A stretch of DNA of 28,984 bases from Clostridiaceae bacterium (GTDB lineage: Bacteria; Bacillota; Clostridia; Oscillospirales; Butyricicoccaceae). A model generated the notes under the pieces. That model made no database searches. It was given only the letters and a program-made list of their open reading frames with translations, and had not been told where the DNA came from. Shown here one piece after another: positions 1 to 8,474 of the stretch; the first letter of the stretch is position 1, and each line of letters starts with the position of its first letter. Location of the stretch: contig JAGZOP010000026.1 in assembly GCA_018383195.1 (NCBI GenBank), positions 1 to 28,984 on the forward strand, read 5' to 3'. The translations under genes and the position numbers were made by a program.

Positions 1-120
1 GTCGAGCACGGTGACGTGGACGCCGGGGTGCTCGCGCACGACGTGGTGGACGAAGTTGGAGCCGATGAAGCCGCAGCCGCCGGTGACGACGATGCGCTTG
101 GGCTCGAAGATATCAGACAT
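1..120 (-). CDS. rmlB: dTDP-glucose 4,6-dehydratase, N-terminal fragment (runs off left edge)
   Basis: Only the first 40 residues are inside the window. They begin MSDIFEPKRIVVTGGCGFIG and carry the Rossmann dinucleotide-binding motif TGGxGFIGSNFV at about residues 13-24, typical of the NAD-dependent RmlB dehydratase that converts dTDP-glucose to dTDP-4-keto-6-deoxyglucose, step two of dTDP-rhamnose synthesis in the cytoplasm. The ATG at 118-120 follows a purine-rich GGGGGAG ribosome site. Codon use is strongly GC-rich, as in rmlA at 1632-2534 on the same strand, so the two are very likely one pathway. A different extended-SDR sugar epimerase or dehydratase cannot be excluded from 40 residues, but the Phe-His-His segment after SNFV and the rmlA neighbour favour RmlB. 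Confidence 0.85.
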   Translation of the reverse strand, partial: MSDIFEPKRIVVTGGCGFIGSNFVHHVVREHPGVHVTVLD

Positions 121-172
121 ATCTCCCCCATCTCAAAGTGGATGAATGAAAACAGAGTTAATAGCCCAATTC

Positions 173-193
173 TAACGAATGAGCTAACGAATG
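173..193. repeat. 12-nt-period direct repeat at the ATPase gene end
   Basis: The 9-mer TAACGAATG occurs twice, at 173-181 and 185-193, exactly 12 nt apart. The second copy contains the stop codon region of the minus-strand ATPase gene. It looks like a small tandem duplication and may be chance. Confidence 0.4.
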
Positions 194-1161
194 TTGCGAC
201 ATGCTATAAGAGCCATAACCTTATCAGCGTTTTTGGCCACCTTATACGCATCGGCGAGCTCACCCTTGCGATACGCGAAAGGCGTTCCAGTGCTCTGCGT
301 TCGCAACACATCAGTGAAATACTGTTCCCAGCTTTCATGCTCTTCGGAATCAACATGAGCACTCGGATCGGCAAGGACCTCGCGAACGACATCGGACTTT
401 ATGAGCCCAGATTCGAGCAGAAGCCATTCGAACGATTCCGGCAAGCACACCGCCATAGTGTCCCTATGGATATGCTGAAGCGTAAGCACCCTGTCCGCAT
501 ACGGACCAAAGGCGGCGCCATCGGCGATGACAAAGACACGATCGCCTTTATGCCGATCGAGCCATTCAAGCACCTTTGAGTTCGTGCCCGCGGAGAGAAC
601 CGAAACATCACTCTCTTTGAATCGGGCATCAAAAAACTGAAATCCCGCCTTGGAGTCCTCAGTAACGAGCAGGTCAAAATCGCGCTTTGGCTTGGCACGA
701 AGCTGCTCATAATACCTATGCGCATCATCATGCTTGTATAGCGGCACAAGCGTATGGTATTTACCGCTCGTCTTGATACGGTAAATCTCGTCAACGCTAT
801 AAGGGAGGTTGGCAAGTACCTCGCGCGTGAACAGCACAAAATAGTTGCCGGAATGCTTGACGGCGCGCGCGAACTCATCGGATCGAATGGCCTGAAAGCC
901 CTCATCGACAAACACGATTGAATTCTTCATGCCAGCAAGCTGGTTTTCCCAATCCATATCAACAAGCGCAACGCAGGGGTGATCGCACTGGATAGTCACG
1001 CCCGATTTCGCACCTTCGCGCATATGGTCGGAAACCATCTCAAACAGCGTTGTTTTGCCCGTTCCGCTATCGCCCCTGACCACAGTGATGTTACGTCGAA
1101 TGGTGAATCGGAAGCTAACGCCTCGACGTCGAGAGACCCTGACGTTATAAGAACCAACCAT
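184..1161 (-). CDS. P-loop ATPase of unknown role, partner of DUF4869-like gene
   Basis: The 325-aa protein has a clear Walker A motif GDSGTGKTT (residues 30-38) preceded by a beta-strand (NITVVR), and a Walker B-like SIVFVDEGF (81-89, D86-E87). After the ATPase core comes a region with no motif I recognise. No signal peptide or membrane segment is visible, so it should be cytosolic. The ATG at 1159-1161 lies 8 nt after the stop of the DUF4869-like gene and has an AAGGGG ribosome site overlapping that gene's end, so the two are almost certainly translated together. I recall similar ATP-binding proteins beside DUF4869 genes in Clostridia and Actinobacteria, but no function is established to my knowledge. 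The pair sits between rmlA and rmlB, yet nothing in the sequence points to sugar metabolism. Base composition is lower in GC than in the flanking rml genes, which suggests insertion. Confidence 0.85.
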   Translation of the reverse strand: MVGSYNVRVSRRRGVSFRFTIRRNITVVRGDSGTGKTTLFEMVSDHMREGAKSGVTIQCDHPCVALVDMDWENQLAGMKNSIVFVDEGFQAIRSDEFARAVKHSGNYFVLFTREVLANLPYSVDEIYRIKTSGKYHTLVPLYKHDDAHRYYEQLRAKPKRDFDLLVTEDSKAGFQFFDARFKESDVSVLSAGTNSKVLEWLDRHKGDRVFVIADGAAFGPYADRVLTLQHIHRDTMAVCLPESFEWLLLESGLIKSDVVREVLADPSAHVDSEEHESWEQYFTDVLRTQSTGTPFAYRKGELADAYKVAKNADKVMALIACRNIR

Positions 1162-1169
1162 AATGCCCC

Positions 1170-1607
1170 TTATAAATAGGGAATCGACTCGCGGATCAAC
1201 TCGCTCATGTTGTGGGCGATGACACCGCTATTGAGAACCTTGATCTTGAAATCATCGGGTCCGAAATCCATGACATGATGCAAGTTAATTACCAGCTTGC
1301 GCTTTTCGGCAAGCTGGAGAATCCATTTCGCGCAATTATCCCCACAGGTCGATGCGTTGAAAACCTGCTTCTTATCGTGCTTGATAAGAAGCAGGGTCTT
1401 CACGCCGCCCGAGAGCATAACGGGGGAAATGGGCCCCAAGACGGGGCTCTCAATCAAATTCGCGGAGACAACGGTCGACTTATCAACGTCCAGGATTATC
1501 TCCCGCGACATGGAATCTGTAATCCAGGCATCTTGATAGACATTCCTGAAATACAGGGCGGTGTTGTAAATCGCATCCGGCATATCGCCGAAGTAGACGT
1601 TGAGCAT
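1170..1607 (-). CDS. DUF4869-like small protein
   Basis: The 145-aa product begins MLNVYFGDMPDAIYNTALYF and contains the segments SPVLGxISPxMLSGGVKTLL and VFNASTCGDNCAKWIL, which I associate with the DUF4869 family (usual length about 130-160 aa), so this is full length. There is no signal peptide or transmembrane segment. It lies 24 nt downstream of the rmlA stop and 8 nt upstream of the ATPase start, on the same strand, so it is probably co-transcribed with rmlA and coupled to the ATPase. The function is unknown. The two-gene arrangement of a small conserved protein plus an ATPase could be a regulatory, stress or toxin/antitoxin-like module, but that is inference from arrangement only. The family assignment is from memory of motif style, not a search. 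Confidence 0.8.
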   Translation of the reverse strand: MLNVYFGDMPDAIYNTALYFRNVYQDAWITDSMSREIILDVDKSTVVSANLIESPVLGPISPVMLSGGVKTLLLIKHDKKQVFNASTCGDNCAKWILQLAEKRKLVINLHHVMDFGPDDFKIKVLNSGVIAHNMSELIRESIPYL

Positions 1608-1631
1608 GTAAACCTAGCCCGTTTCCAAATG

Positions 1632-2534
1632 CTAGTAATCGAGGTTCTGGTTGACGAACTCGCCGGCGGCGACGCGCTTGAGGTGCTTCCCGTACTCGGA
1701 CTTGCCGTAGCGCTCGGCGCAGGAGAGCAGCGTCTCGCGGTCGATCCAGCCGTTCTCGTAGGCGATCTCCTCCAGCACGGACACAGGCATGTCCTGGGAG
1801 CGCTCCACGGCGCGGACGAACTCGCCGGCCTCGTGGAGGGACTCCATGGTGCCGGTGTCGAGCCACGCGTAGCCGCGGCCGAGCGTCACCACGGACAGCA
1901 GCCCGTCCTCCAGATACATGCGGTTGAGGTCGGTGATCTCGAGCTCTCCGCGGGCGGAGGGGACGACGCGCTCGGCGCGCCCGCACACGTCGCCCGGGTA
2001 GAAGTACAGGCCGGTGACGGCGTAGCTGGACTTGGGGTGCTCGGGCTTCTCCTCGATGGAGACGGCGTTGAAGTCGGAGTCGAACTCCACGACGCCGAAG
2101 CGCTCGGGGTCGTCGACGTGGTAGCCGAACACGGTGGCGAGCCCCTTCGTCTCGGCGTTCTCCACCGCGCGGCGCAGATGGCGGCCCAGGCCGTTGCCGT
2201 AGAAGATGTTGTCGCCGAGGACGAGCGCGCAGGGCTCCCCTCCGGCGAACTCCTCGCCGATGACGAAGGCCTGGGCGAGGCCGTCGGGGCTGGGCTGGAC
2301 GGCGTAGGACAGGTTCACGCCGTAGTCCGACCCGTCGCGGAGCAGGCGCTCGAAGTTCGGAAGGTCGGAGGGGGTGGAGATGATCAGGATGTCGCGGATG
2401 CCGGCCATCATGAGGACGGACAGCGGGTAGTAGATCATCGGCTTGTCGTAGACCGGCAGCAGCTGCTTGCTGGTGACGGTGGTCAGCGGGTACAGGCGGG
2501 TGCCGGACCCGCCGGCGAGGATGATGCCCTTCAT
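1632..2534 (-). CDS. rmlA: Glucose-1-phosphate thymidylyltransferase
   Basis: The 300-aa enzyme joins dTTP and glucose-1-phosphate to give dTDP-glucose, the first step to dTDP-L-rhamnose. The nucleotidyltransferase signature GGSGTRLYP (residues 8-16) is followed by SKQLLPVYDKPMIYYPL (22-38) and a metal-binding VLGDNIFYG (D107), all textbook RmlA. Length matches the family (about 290-300 aa). The ATG at 2532-2534 has a strong AAGGAG ribosome site 8 nt upstream. A TATACT -10-like element lies about 40 nt upstream of the start. The gene is very GC-rich in third positions, unlike the accessory genes on either side. The operon continues into the DUF4869-like gene, the ATPase and rmlB; rmlC and rmlD are not in the window. 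Confidence 0.97.
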   Translation of the reverse strand: MKGIILAGGSGTRLYPLTTVTSKQLLPVYDKPMIYYPLSVLMMAGIRDILIISTPSDLPNFERLLRDGSDYGVNLSYAVQPSPDGLAQAFVIGEEFAGGEPCALVLGDNIFYGNGLGRHLRRAVENAETKGLATVFGYHVDDPERFGVVEFDSDFNAVSIEEKPEHPKSSYAVTGLYFYPGDVCGRAERVVPSARGELEITDLNRMYLEDGLLSVVTLGRGYAWLDTGTMESLHEAGEFVRAVERSQDMPVSVLEEIAYENGWIDRETLLSCAERYGKSEYGKHLKRVAAGEFVNQNLDY

Positions 2535-2574
2535 GGGATAGGCTCCTTATGCAGACGCCAATTTGACGAACAAC

Positions 2575-2580
2575 AGTATA
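2575..2580 (-). promoter_or_regulatory. Candidate -10 element for the rmlA operon
   Basis: TATACT on the minus strand lies about 40 nt upstream of the rmlA ATG. No convincing -35 hexamer is seen at 16-18 nt, so this is only a candidate. Confidence 0.3.
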
Positions 2581-2624
2581 GACTGCATCTGCTAAAGACG
2601 CGCATCCGCGCATAAACTACAGTC

Positions 2625-3890
2625 TTAGGGCAGCGCCACCACGTCAAATTTGACGGCATCCATTCCGTTGTAAACGGGAACCAGCGCAGTCGACCCATCG
2701 GCCGAAATCGAAGGACGTGAATAGCCCGGCGCCTCGCCCAACAGCAAAGCCTCGCCAGGCCGGCTCACATCGAGCAGGTACATCTGAGCGTTCTCTTCCT
2801 GCGAACCCGCACCCCATGCAAACCCAGACAACGACACCGAGCCAACAACGGACGGGGACGAAGTGTGGACCCAAGTGGTGCACTCCTTAAAATCCTCCGT
2901 CCAGAACCCAAGGTAGCAACCCTGATTTTCGACAGAATTCGAAAACGAGACCACGCGCAGACCCTCCGATGCCCAAATGCCCGACACGCACCATCCGGAA
3001 ACCGCAGAGTCGACCGTCAATACATTGGAAATGGAACCGTCGTGGAGCGCAACCGCAGAATAGCCGGTACCCGTAGTCCCATCGTCAACAAAGTCCGTGG
3101 CATACAGAACACCATCGGCGATCGCGGCAGGGAAACTACCGGGCGCGATCACACGGCAATCACCCGATCCGTCAACGTTGCACTCCAAGACCGAGGGAAC
3201 CCATTCATCACCCCTACGCACATTGGACGCGTAATACACTTTGTCCCCGTTCATCGTCGGGACTACCTCACCGGGAAGAGCAGGGGTCTCAGCGGTGTCG
3301 TTCAGCTCCTGAGCAGACGCCAAAACACGACTTGAATCGCTTTTCCGATCCCAAACCCCCAGCTGCCAGTTGTTGATCGTCGTGTTGTACGCATCGCTCA
3401 ATGTGGAGGAATACCAGGTGACGCCATCGACCGTCCCCGAACCATCGCGCGGCTCGTAATAAGGGTCCTTGGACAGAGGCGCAATTGCATCCTCACCCTG
3501 GGGACCGATGAACGCAGGTCGATACGAGGACAGATTATCGGGCCGCTTGGAAAACGACCCAAAAACCGAGTCCTTGGAAAGCGGAAATGAACCAATGCGG
3601 GAGAAGTCCCCTCCGAACGACCACGCTACATCAAGAGGGGCTTCTTGAGAAATCTCCGATATCTCATACACCGGCGCGACGCTGTCGACCCCGACAATTC
3701 GAAATGGAAGGTTGTCATTGACGCTGCCCACATCCACACTAGGCGAATCAAACACCTCAATATTCTCATCGGGCGAGACCGTCCCACCATCACGGCCGTC
3801 AGACAACCGTGGCATCACAAAGGAGACGATAGCCACAACGAAAAGAACACCGACCACGATACCCGTGCCTTGCTTTTTCGAGATGTGCAT
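2625..3890 (-). CDS. Membrane-anchored beta-propeller-like surface protein
   Basis: The start is taken as the ATG at 3888-3890 (421 aa), because AAGGAGG sits 5 nt upstream; an in-frame TTG at 3891-3893 would leave only 2 nt. The N-terminus is short and basic (MHISKKQ) and is followed by a hydrophobic segment GTGIVVGVLFVVAIVSFVMP (about residues 8-27), so it is probably a signal anchor with the rest outside the cell. The remainder is rich in beta-strand blocks such as NGDKVYYASNV, DGVLYATDF and the closing SRPSISADGSTALVPV. This resembles TolB/WD40-like propeller repeats, though no single repeat is diagnostic. It starts 18 nt after the stop of the wall-binding peptidase gene and is probably in its operon. 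A sensor or scaffold for wall or glycan processing is possible, but there is no direct evidence of function. Confidence 0.8.
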   Translation of the reverse strand: MHISKKQGTGIVVGVLFVVAIVSFVMPRLSDGRDGGTVSPDENIEVFDSPSVDVGSVNDNLPFRIVGVDSVAPVYEISEISQEAPLDVAWSFGGDFSRIGSFPLSKDSVFGSFSKRPDNLSSYRPAFIGPQGEDAIAPLSKDPYYEPRDGSGTVDGVTWYSSTLSDAYNTTINNWQLGVWDRKSDSSRVLASAQELNDTAETPALPGEVVPTMNGDKVYYASNVRRGDEWVPSVLECNVDGSGDCRVIAPGSFPAAIADGVLYATDFVDDGTTGTGYSAVALHDGSISNVLTVDSAVSGWCVSGIWASEGLRVVSFSNSVENQGCYLGFWTEDFKECTTWVHTSSPSVVGSVSLSGFAWGAGSQEENAQMYLLDVSRPGEALLLGEAPGYSRPSISADGSTALVPVYNGMDAVKFDVVALP

Positions 3891-3908
3891 CAAGCCCTCC
3901 TTAGGCGA

Positions 3909-6044
3909 TTAGAGCGGAGCGAACATGCCGATATGCTGGCGCCCGTCTCCCATAATCTCGTTTTGGCAATACGTCGTGATAAATGCATTCAAACTCGGAT
4001 ACTCGAACTTTTCCTGGGCGCCAGCCCAGAGAACACGCGCACCAGGGTCGGCAATGACCACGCGGTCATTGGTGTTGTTATAGCCATCGACAACCATGAT
4101 GTGAGAAAAAGTCCCGTTGTTATGGCCGTTGAAGTGTGGGCCACCACGACGCTCCTGCGCATCCACGGCGGCGGCAAGACCACGATCATAGGAGCGGAGA
4201 ACGGCATCGCGAGCCTGATCATACGACGGAGCATGGATGGTCGTATACGCATTGCGACCAAGCCAGCTGTTCATACCCGCTTGGAACATGCGATCGTGAA
4301 AACTCGTAAAACCGTAATTGTCCGTTCGCATGTGCTTTGCAAGGTTCCAGACATTGAGCGGAGAGCCAGATGCTGACCAGCTCGCACCGGCGGAAGCGAG
4401 GATCATCGTTCCCGAGGCGGGGCCGCAATAGTAGCCATTTGGCTGGCCCTGCCAGGGCACATTATGGAACTGCCAGCCGTTCAGGGACGTGCAGCCCGTC
4501 CCCGCGCGGCCCTCACGCTCGCCATGCGAACGGTAGTGTTCGTAATACGAAGGCCAATTTACACCGTATGAACGACGCAGATCCTCATACTGGTTGTAAT
4601 AGGAGCGAACGTCAAAACCAGCACAACCCTGGCGGCGCTCACGACGGCCGGTGTTCAAGAAATGATTCAGAGTGGCAGCACGATTGTTTCCAAAGGCCGC
4701 GGCAACGTCCGGGTACTTTGAGCGGTAGAACTCATAGTTGTAGATGGCGCGATACGGTGCCTCCTCGTCGGTCGCATAATCAGCCGAGTATCCATTTGCC
4801 CAGCAGTGCTCAAGGGTGCGATACACGCTGTCCGATACGGCTGCAGGGCCACCGAAAACGTAGCCACCGGAAATATCCTGACGATGAGAGGAAATGAAGT
4901 CAGTCAGGGTAATCCTATTGCCATCGTTAACAACGACGAGGACGGAATTGTTCACGCCACAAAGAGCTGCTCCTGCCAGGGCATCGTGATACGTGTCGCC
5001 GGTCGCCACACCAGGAGCCTTGAGTTCCATGCCATGAGAAAGCTCCCACTTTGCAATTTCGTTACTGGTCTCGAATGCGGTAGCCCCGCTCAATCGCTCG
5101 ACGGTTGATATTCCAATGGATTTCAGCTGGCCAACCGCGGAAGATGAAACGGCCCTCTCTCCACCGACAATCACAGCGTTGCTCATCCCCGAGGCCGCCA
5201 AAAGGCTCTTAGAGAACTCTGGTATGACATTGCCACCGTTGGTGCAGGTGATAATCGGCACACCGAAAGAATAGGCATAGGGGGCTATCGAAAGCGCATC
5301 GTGATACGTAGTTGAGGTGGCAATAATACAGGTCTTATTCGATTGCATCGAAAGAACGAGCTTGGCAATTTCCATCGCCGTCTCTTGCTGATGAGCACCG
5401 TAAACACGTCTCACATCTCCGCAGCCAATCGCCCTGATTTGACCGTCAACATTACGCGAGACGGCGTTTGGCCCACCGCAGATGTAAGCGCGCTTAGCCC
5501 CGAGACGCTGGATTTCACGCCTAGTCTGATCAGACAGGGAGTTGGGATTGGTCAGCAAGACGGGGCAGCGGAGAACACCAGCGAGGGAGTTGGCTGCAAG
5601 AGCATCATAATGCTCGCGATCCGTAGCGATAACCACCCACTCAGAGGAATTCCAACCGCGCCTGGAGATAGCCTCCATGGTATCCAGTCCAATAGCTCCC
5701 CACAGGCGATTCCATCCAGACGTCTTAGCATCAGAAGCGAGGACCGAGGAAGACGGCTGCGGCAGTCCATCACCGGCGGATCCGGCATCGACATTTGACT
5801 TGTCTTCAGTCGAAGGCGATTCCTCAACGGCAGACGCCCCATCATCGACAGGCTCAGACGACTGGGTATCGGTGCTCTCTAATTCTTCCTGGCCGTCGCC
5901 GGCGACCCCATGTTCAGCTGATTCAAGCGCAGAAGGCTCATCGAGAACAGCGCTATCCGTCGCTTCCGCATGGGCAACTGATACGGCAGCAAGTGCCATG
6001 ACACAAGCCAAAAGACAGGCTGTCGATTTCCGAGCATAATTCAT
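3909..6044 (-). CDS. Secreted wall-binding C39-like cysteine peptidase with triple CWB2 repeats
   Basis: The 711-aa protein has a Sec signal peptide (basic MNYARK, hydrophobic core, AHA cleavage near residue 26), then an acidic Ser/Thr/Glu-rich linker to about 105. Three cell-wall-binding type 2 repeats follow (about 114-205, 213-305 and 316-410), marked by YDALA/YHDAL and GGPxAVS/GGERAVS motifs. Two shorter Tyr-rich units follow: about 432-470, with FYRSKYPDVAAAFG and LNTGRRERR, and about 476-513, with YYNQYEDLRRSYG and YRSHGEREGR. The C-terminal domain is peptidase C39-like: QPNGYYCGPAS (Cys540), FSHIMVVDGY (His648) and VIADPG (Asp666) form a plausible catalytic triad. CWB2 repeats anchor proteins to anionic wall polymers, so this is likely a wall-attached protease or amidase-like enzyme. 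The substrate is unknown. It lies in a run with the GT2+GT4 gene and the lysozyme. Confidence 0.88.
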   Translation of the reverse strand: MNYARKSTACLLACVMALAAVSVAHAEATDSAVLDEPSALESAEHGVAGDGQEELESTDTQSSEPVDDGASAVEESPSTEDKSNVDAGSAGDGLPQPSSSVLASDAKTSGWNRLWGAIGLDTMEAISRRGWNSSEWVVIATDREHYDALAANSLAGVLRCPVLLTNPNSLSDQTRREIQRLGAKRAYICGGPNAVSRNVDGQIRAIGCGDVRRVYGAHQQETAMEIAKLVLSMQSNKTCIIATSTTYHDALSIAPYAYSFGVPIITCTNGGNVIPEFSKSLLAASGMSNAVIVGGERAVSSSAVGQLKSIGISTVERLSGATAFETSNEIAKWELSHGMELKAPGVATGDTYHDALAGAALCGVNNSVLVVVNDGNRITLTDFISSHRQDISGGYVFGGPAAVSDSVYRTLEHCWANGYSADYATDEEAPYRAIYNYEFYRSKYPDVAAAFGNNRAATLNHFLNTGRRERRQGCAGFDVRSYYNQYEDLRRSYGVNWPSYYEHYRSHGEREGRAGTGCTSLNGWQFHNVPWQGQPNGYYCGPASGTMILASAGASWSASGSPLNVWNLAKHMRTDNYGFTSFHDRMFQAGMNSWLGRNAYTTIHAPSYDQARDAVLRSYDRGLAAAVDAQERRGGPHFNGHNNGTFSHIMVVDGYNNTNDRVVIADPGARVLWAGAQEKFEYPSLNAFITTYCQNEIMGDGRQHIGMFAPL

Positions 6045-6086
6045 TAGCTTACCCCCACTGCGCTATCAGTATATGACCCTAGAATG

Positions 6087-8441
6087 TTAGCACTTGCCAA
6101 TAATACGTTGAATCTTCCTGATGAGCCTCAAAACAAAGCCTGCCTTTGAGTCAATCTGAGCCCAGGCCTCATCTCGTTCGCGACGCAAAAGAGTGCTCTC
6201 CGCTTTAAGAGTGTCAATCTTCTCCTCACATTGCTCGAGCACATGACGTTGGATATCCAAATAGGAAGCCCAACAAATATGCTCCGCATCATAACCACTC
6301 GCCGCGCCAAAAGCGGGAGTCAGTGCAGGGCCATCGTTTGAAAGAACCGATTGCCAAAATCCAGAATAGTCAAACGATCTGAACCGATCAGATTGAGACT
6401 TAGCCTCAAGGGCAAGCGAGCGTCGAAGGTCATGGTCCCTCAGCAGACGGGCAGCTTGCCTTCCGAGGGCAGCGGCATTCCCAACAGGCGCCGCAAGCAC
6501 ACCTGTACCGGGCTGGCATAGCGGCAAATATGGCATGTCATACATAACAGCGGGAAGCCCCTTCGACTTTGCCTCCGCCAGGCTCAAGCACCATCCTTCC
6601 ATATGAGAAGTGAGCAAATACAAATCACACTCCTCATACTCCGCGGCCAATATCTCGGAGGTCACAGCGCCGCAAAAGTTAACGTGCTGCTCAATCCCTA
6701 GCTCACCACAACGTGAAAGCAAGTATTTCCGATATTCACCATCGCAGGGACCAAACACGTCAACCTGGAAATCTGATACATATTTTGAAATCTCCGCCAC
6801 GGCAAGGAGCAGGTCATCGGGGCTCTTATCAGGCTCGACTCGACCGCACCACGCAATGCGACCCGACGGAGGCCTATCAAAATCAACATCACCCAAGAAA
6901 GCGTCATCCGTTGGATTGACAACGACCTCAACCGAGTCAACGAAAATACGCCAAAAGGCGGCATCTGCATCTGACAAACACACTACCTTGTCAAACACGC
7001 CGTAATACAACGGAAGCTCTACCAACTCAGGCATCAGATAACCCAGTGCGCTGAAAAAAACGCCATGCGCATGCATGACGCAGCGCGCCCCAAGACAACG
7101 AGCCAAGGCAGCATCCCAAGGCGCACAAAGACCGAGCCACTGATTGTGAATTATGCAGTCGATGCGGTTTCGCACGATGGCATCCTGTAAGGCAGCCGCT
7201 CTGTCAAAATACGCATCCCCATAGGAAGCGAAGCAATCGGGAAGATATTCTACGACGACGTCTTCGGGAACGTCGGCCACGGGCGCATCTTCATCAAGGA
7301 GCAGAACAACAGACACTCTCCACTCGCGTAGCATCTTGCAGAGACCGCGGATCACGCGCTCAATTCCACCACTACCCAAAGAGTGATATGCAAGCCCCAC
7401 AACACGAGGCGACATGTTTCGCGAGCAGTCAGGCAGACCCTCAAGTAACCGACGAAATGCCCTAGGCCCATCGTTCCATCCCATCGAGGCGAGCGAACCA
7501 ATTACATCGCAAGCTTGCCAATGATCGAGAAAGCGGTTAAGCGCCTCGCGAGAAGCATCCGGCTCCAAATAATGTATATAGCGGTTGGCGGGATCGCAAA
7601 CAAGAGCCCGCTTTAGATGTCGAAAGTCATCGGAATACTCACTCAGGAGTTCTTTCTCCCTCAAAAAAGATTCAACTCGATCGGCAACAAGGCCGTTCTT
7701 GCAAATCCGATCAAACGCCCCAATTCCCAAAGGCCGACCGGCCTGTGTCCCACCAGACCCCATGTGATAGATATACGCGGGCAGTGATTCCCTAGCAACC
7801 ATCTTGGCCGACACACAGGATGCGACGAACATAAAATAAGCGTCCTCAGCCTGAAACATCTCATCGTGGCACAGCTCTGAGTAAACACGCTCAACAAGAT
7901 CACGAGAAAATAGCTTCCCCATCATCGACCAGACAATTAAGCCATCGCGAAAAATGGAGTGGACAATCGAATCGCCCTGATAATCTCCATCAACAACGCC
8001 AAAGAACTGACGATTTGCCTGAACGTAAGCAAGGTCAGGGGTTGAGCCCTTCGAATAGGCGGGCTTTATAGATGACACAACGATGTCTGCGCCGGTCTTA
8101 TCGAATTCATCAAGGGACCCCCTGACGAACCCAGGCTCAAACTCATCATCCGCATCAAGAAACAGAATATGCTCGGCGCAGGATAGCCCAAAACCAATCC
8201 GCCTCGATTCATGAGAGTTCAAATTCCTTGAGTTGGAGTGCAATCGAACTACACCGGGATAGCGATGCTCGTAATCCGCAACAAGCAAAGCCGTATCATC
8301 GGAACTGCAATCATCAACGACAATTACCTCGAGATTGATATCGGCTTGACTCAGGCAGCTGTCAATCGCCCTTCCGATCGTAGCCTGAGAGTTAAACGCG
8401 GGAATTACCACGCTCACGACAGGCTTAGAGGCTTTTACCAA
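6087..8441 (-). CDS. Dual-domain glycosyltransferase (GT2 + GT4 fusion)
   Basis: The 784-aa product has an N-terminal GT-A domain of family GT2: VSVVIPAFNSQATIG (about 9-23), VVDDCSSDDT (41-50) and the DxD motif LFLDADDE (D96/D98). After a linker, a GT-B domain of family GT4 begins near 346 with the glycine-rich YHSLGSGGIERV, has VEPDKSPDDLL (about 535-545) and the ExxxxxxxE motif in MEGWCLSLAEA (E615, E623). The last 55 residues look like a coiled coil (about 732-762) followed by a basic, amphipathic tail. Two transferase domains in one chain could add two successive sugars to a lipid-linked glycan. The only workable start is TTG at 8439-8441; upstream in-frame codons give no ATG or GTG before a stop, and GGTGG lies 9 nt upstream. 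It begins 33 nt after the GH25 gene, so they are likely co-transcribed. Confidence 0.88.
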   Translation of the reverse strand: MVKASKPVVSVVIPAFNSQATIGRAIDSCLSQADINLEVIVVDDCSSDDTALLVADYEHRYPGVVRLHSNSRNLNSHESRRIGFGLSCAEHILFLDADDEFEPGFVRGSLDEFDKTGADIVVSSIKPAYSKGSTPDLAYVQANRQFFGVVDGDYQGDSIVHSIFRDGLIVWSMMGKLFSRDLVERVYSELCHDEMFQAEDAYFMFVASCVSAKMVARESLPAYIYHMGSGGTQAGRPLGIGAFDRICKNGLVADRVESFLREKELLSEYSDDFRHLKRALVCDPANRYIHYLEPDASREALNRFLDHWQACDVIGSLASMGWNDGPRAFRRLLEGLPDCSRNMSPRVVGLAYHSLGSGGIERVIRGLCKMLREWRVSVVLLLDEDAPVADVPEDVVVEYLPDCFASYGDAYFDRAAALQDAIVRNRIDCIIHNQWLGLCAPWDAALARCLGARCVMHAHGVFFSALGYLMPELVELPLYYGVFDKVVCLSDADAAFWRIFVDSVEVVVNPTDDAFLGDVDFDRPPSGRIAWCGRVEPDKSPDDLLLAVAEISKYVSDFQVDVFGPCDGEYRKYLLSRCGELGIEQHVNFCGAVTSEILAAEYEECDLYLLTSHMEGWCLSLAEAKSKGLPAVMYDMPYLPLCQPGTGVLAAPVGNAAALGRQAARLLRDHDLRRSLALEAKSQSDRFRSFDYSGFWQSVLSNDGPALTPAFGAASGYDAEHICWASYLDIQRHVLEQCEEKIDTLKAESTLLRRERDEAWAQIDSKAGFVLRLIRKIQRIIGKC

Positions 8442-8474
8442 ATTAATGCACCACCAATCGAAAGGGCACGAAAG

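Noticed and set aside
1212..2615. 467-aa plus-strand open frame opposite rmlA and the DUF4869-like gene
   Set aside because: It is rich in Gly/Ala/Val/Asp repeats typical of the antisense of GC-rich coding DNA, and it lies over two well-supported genes.
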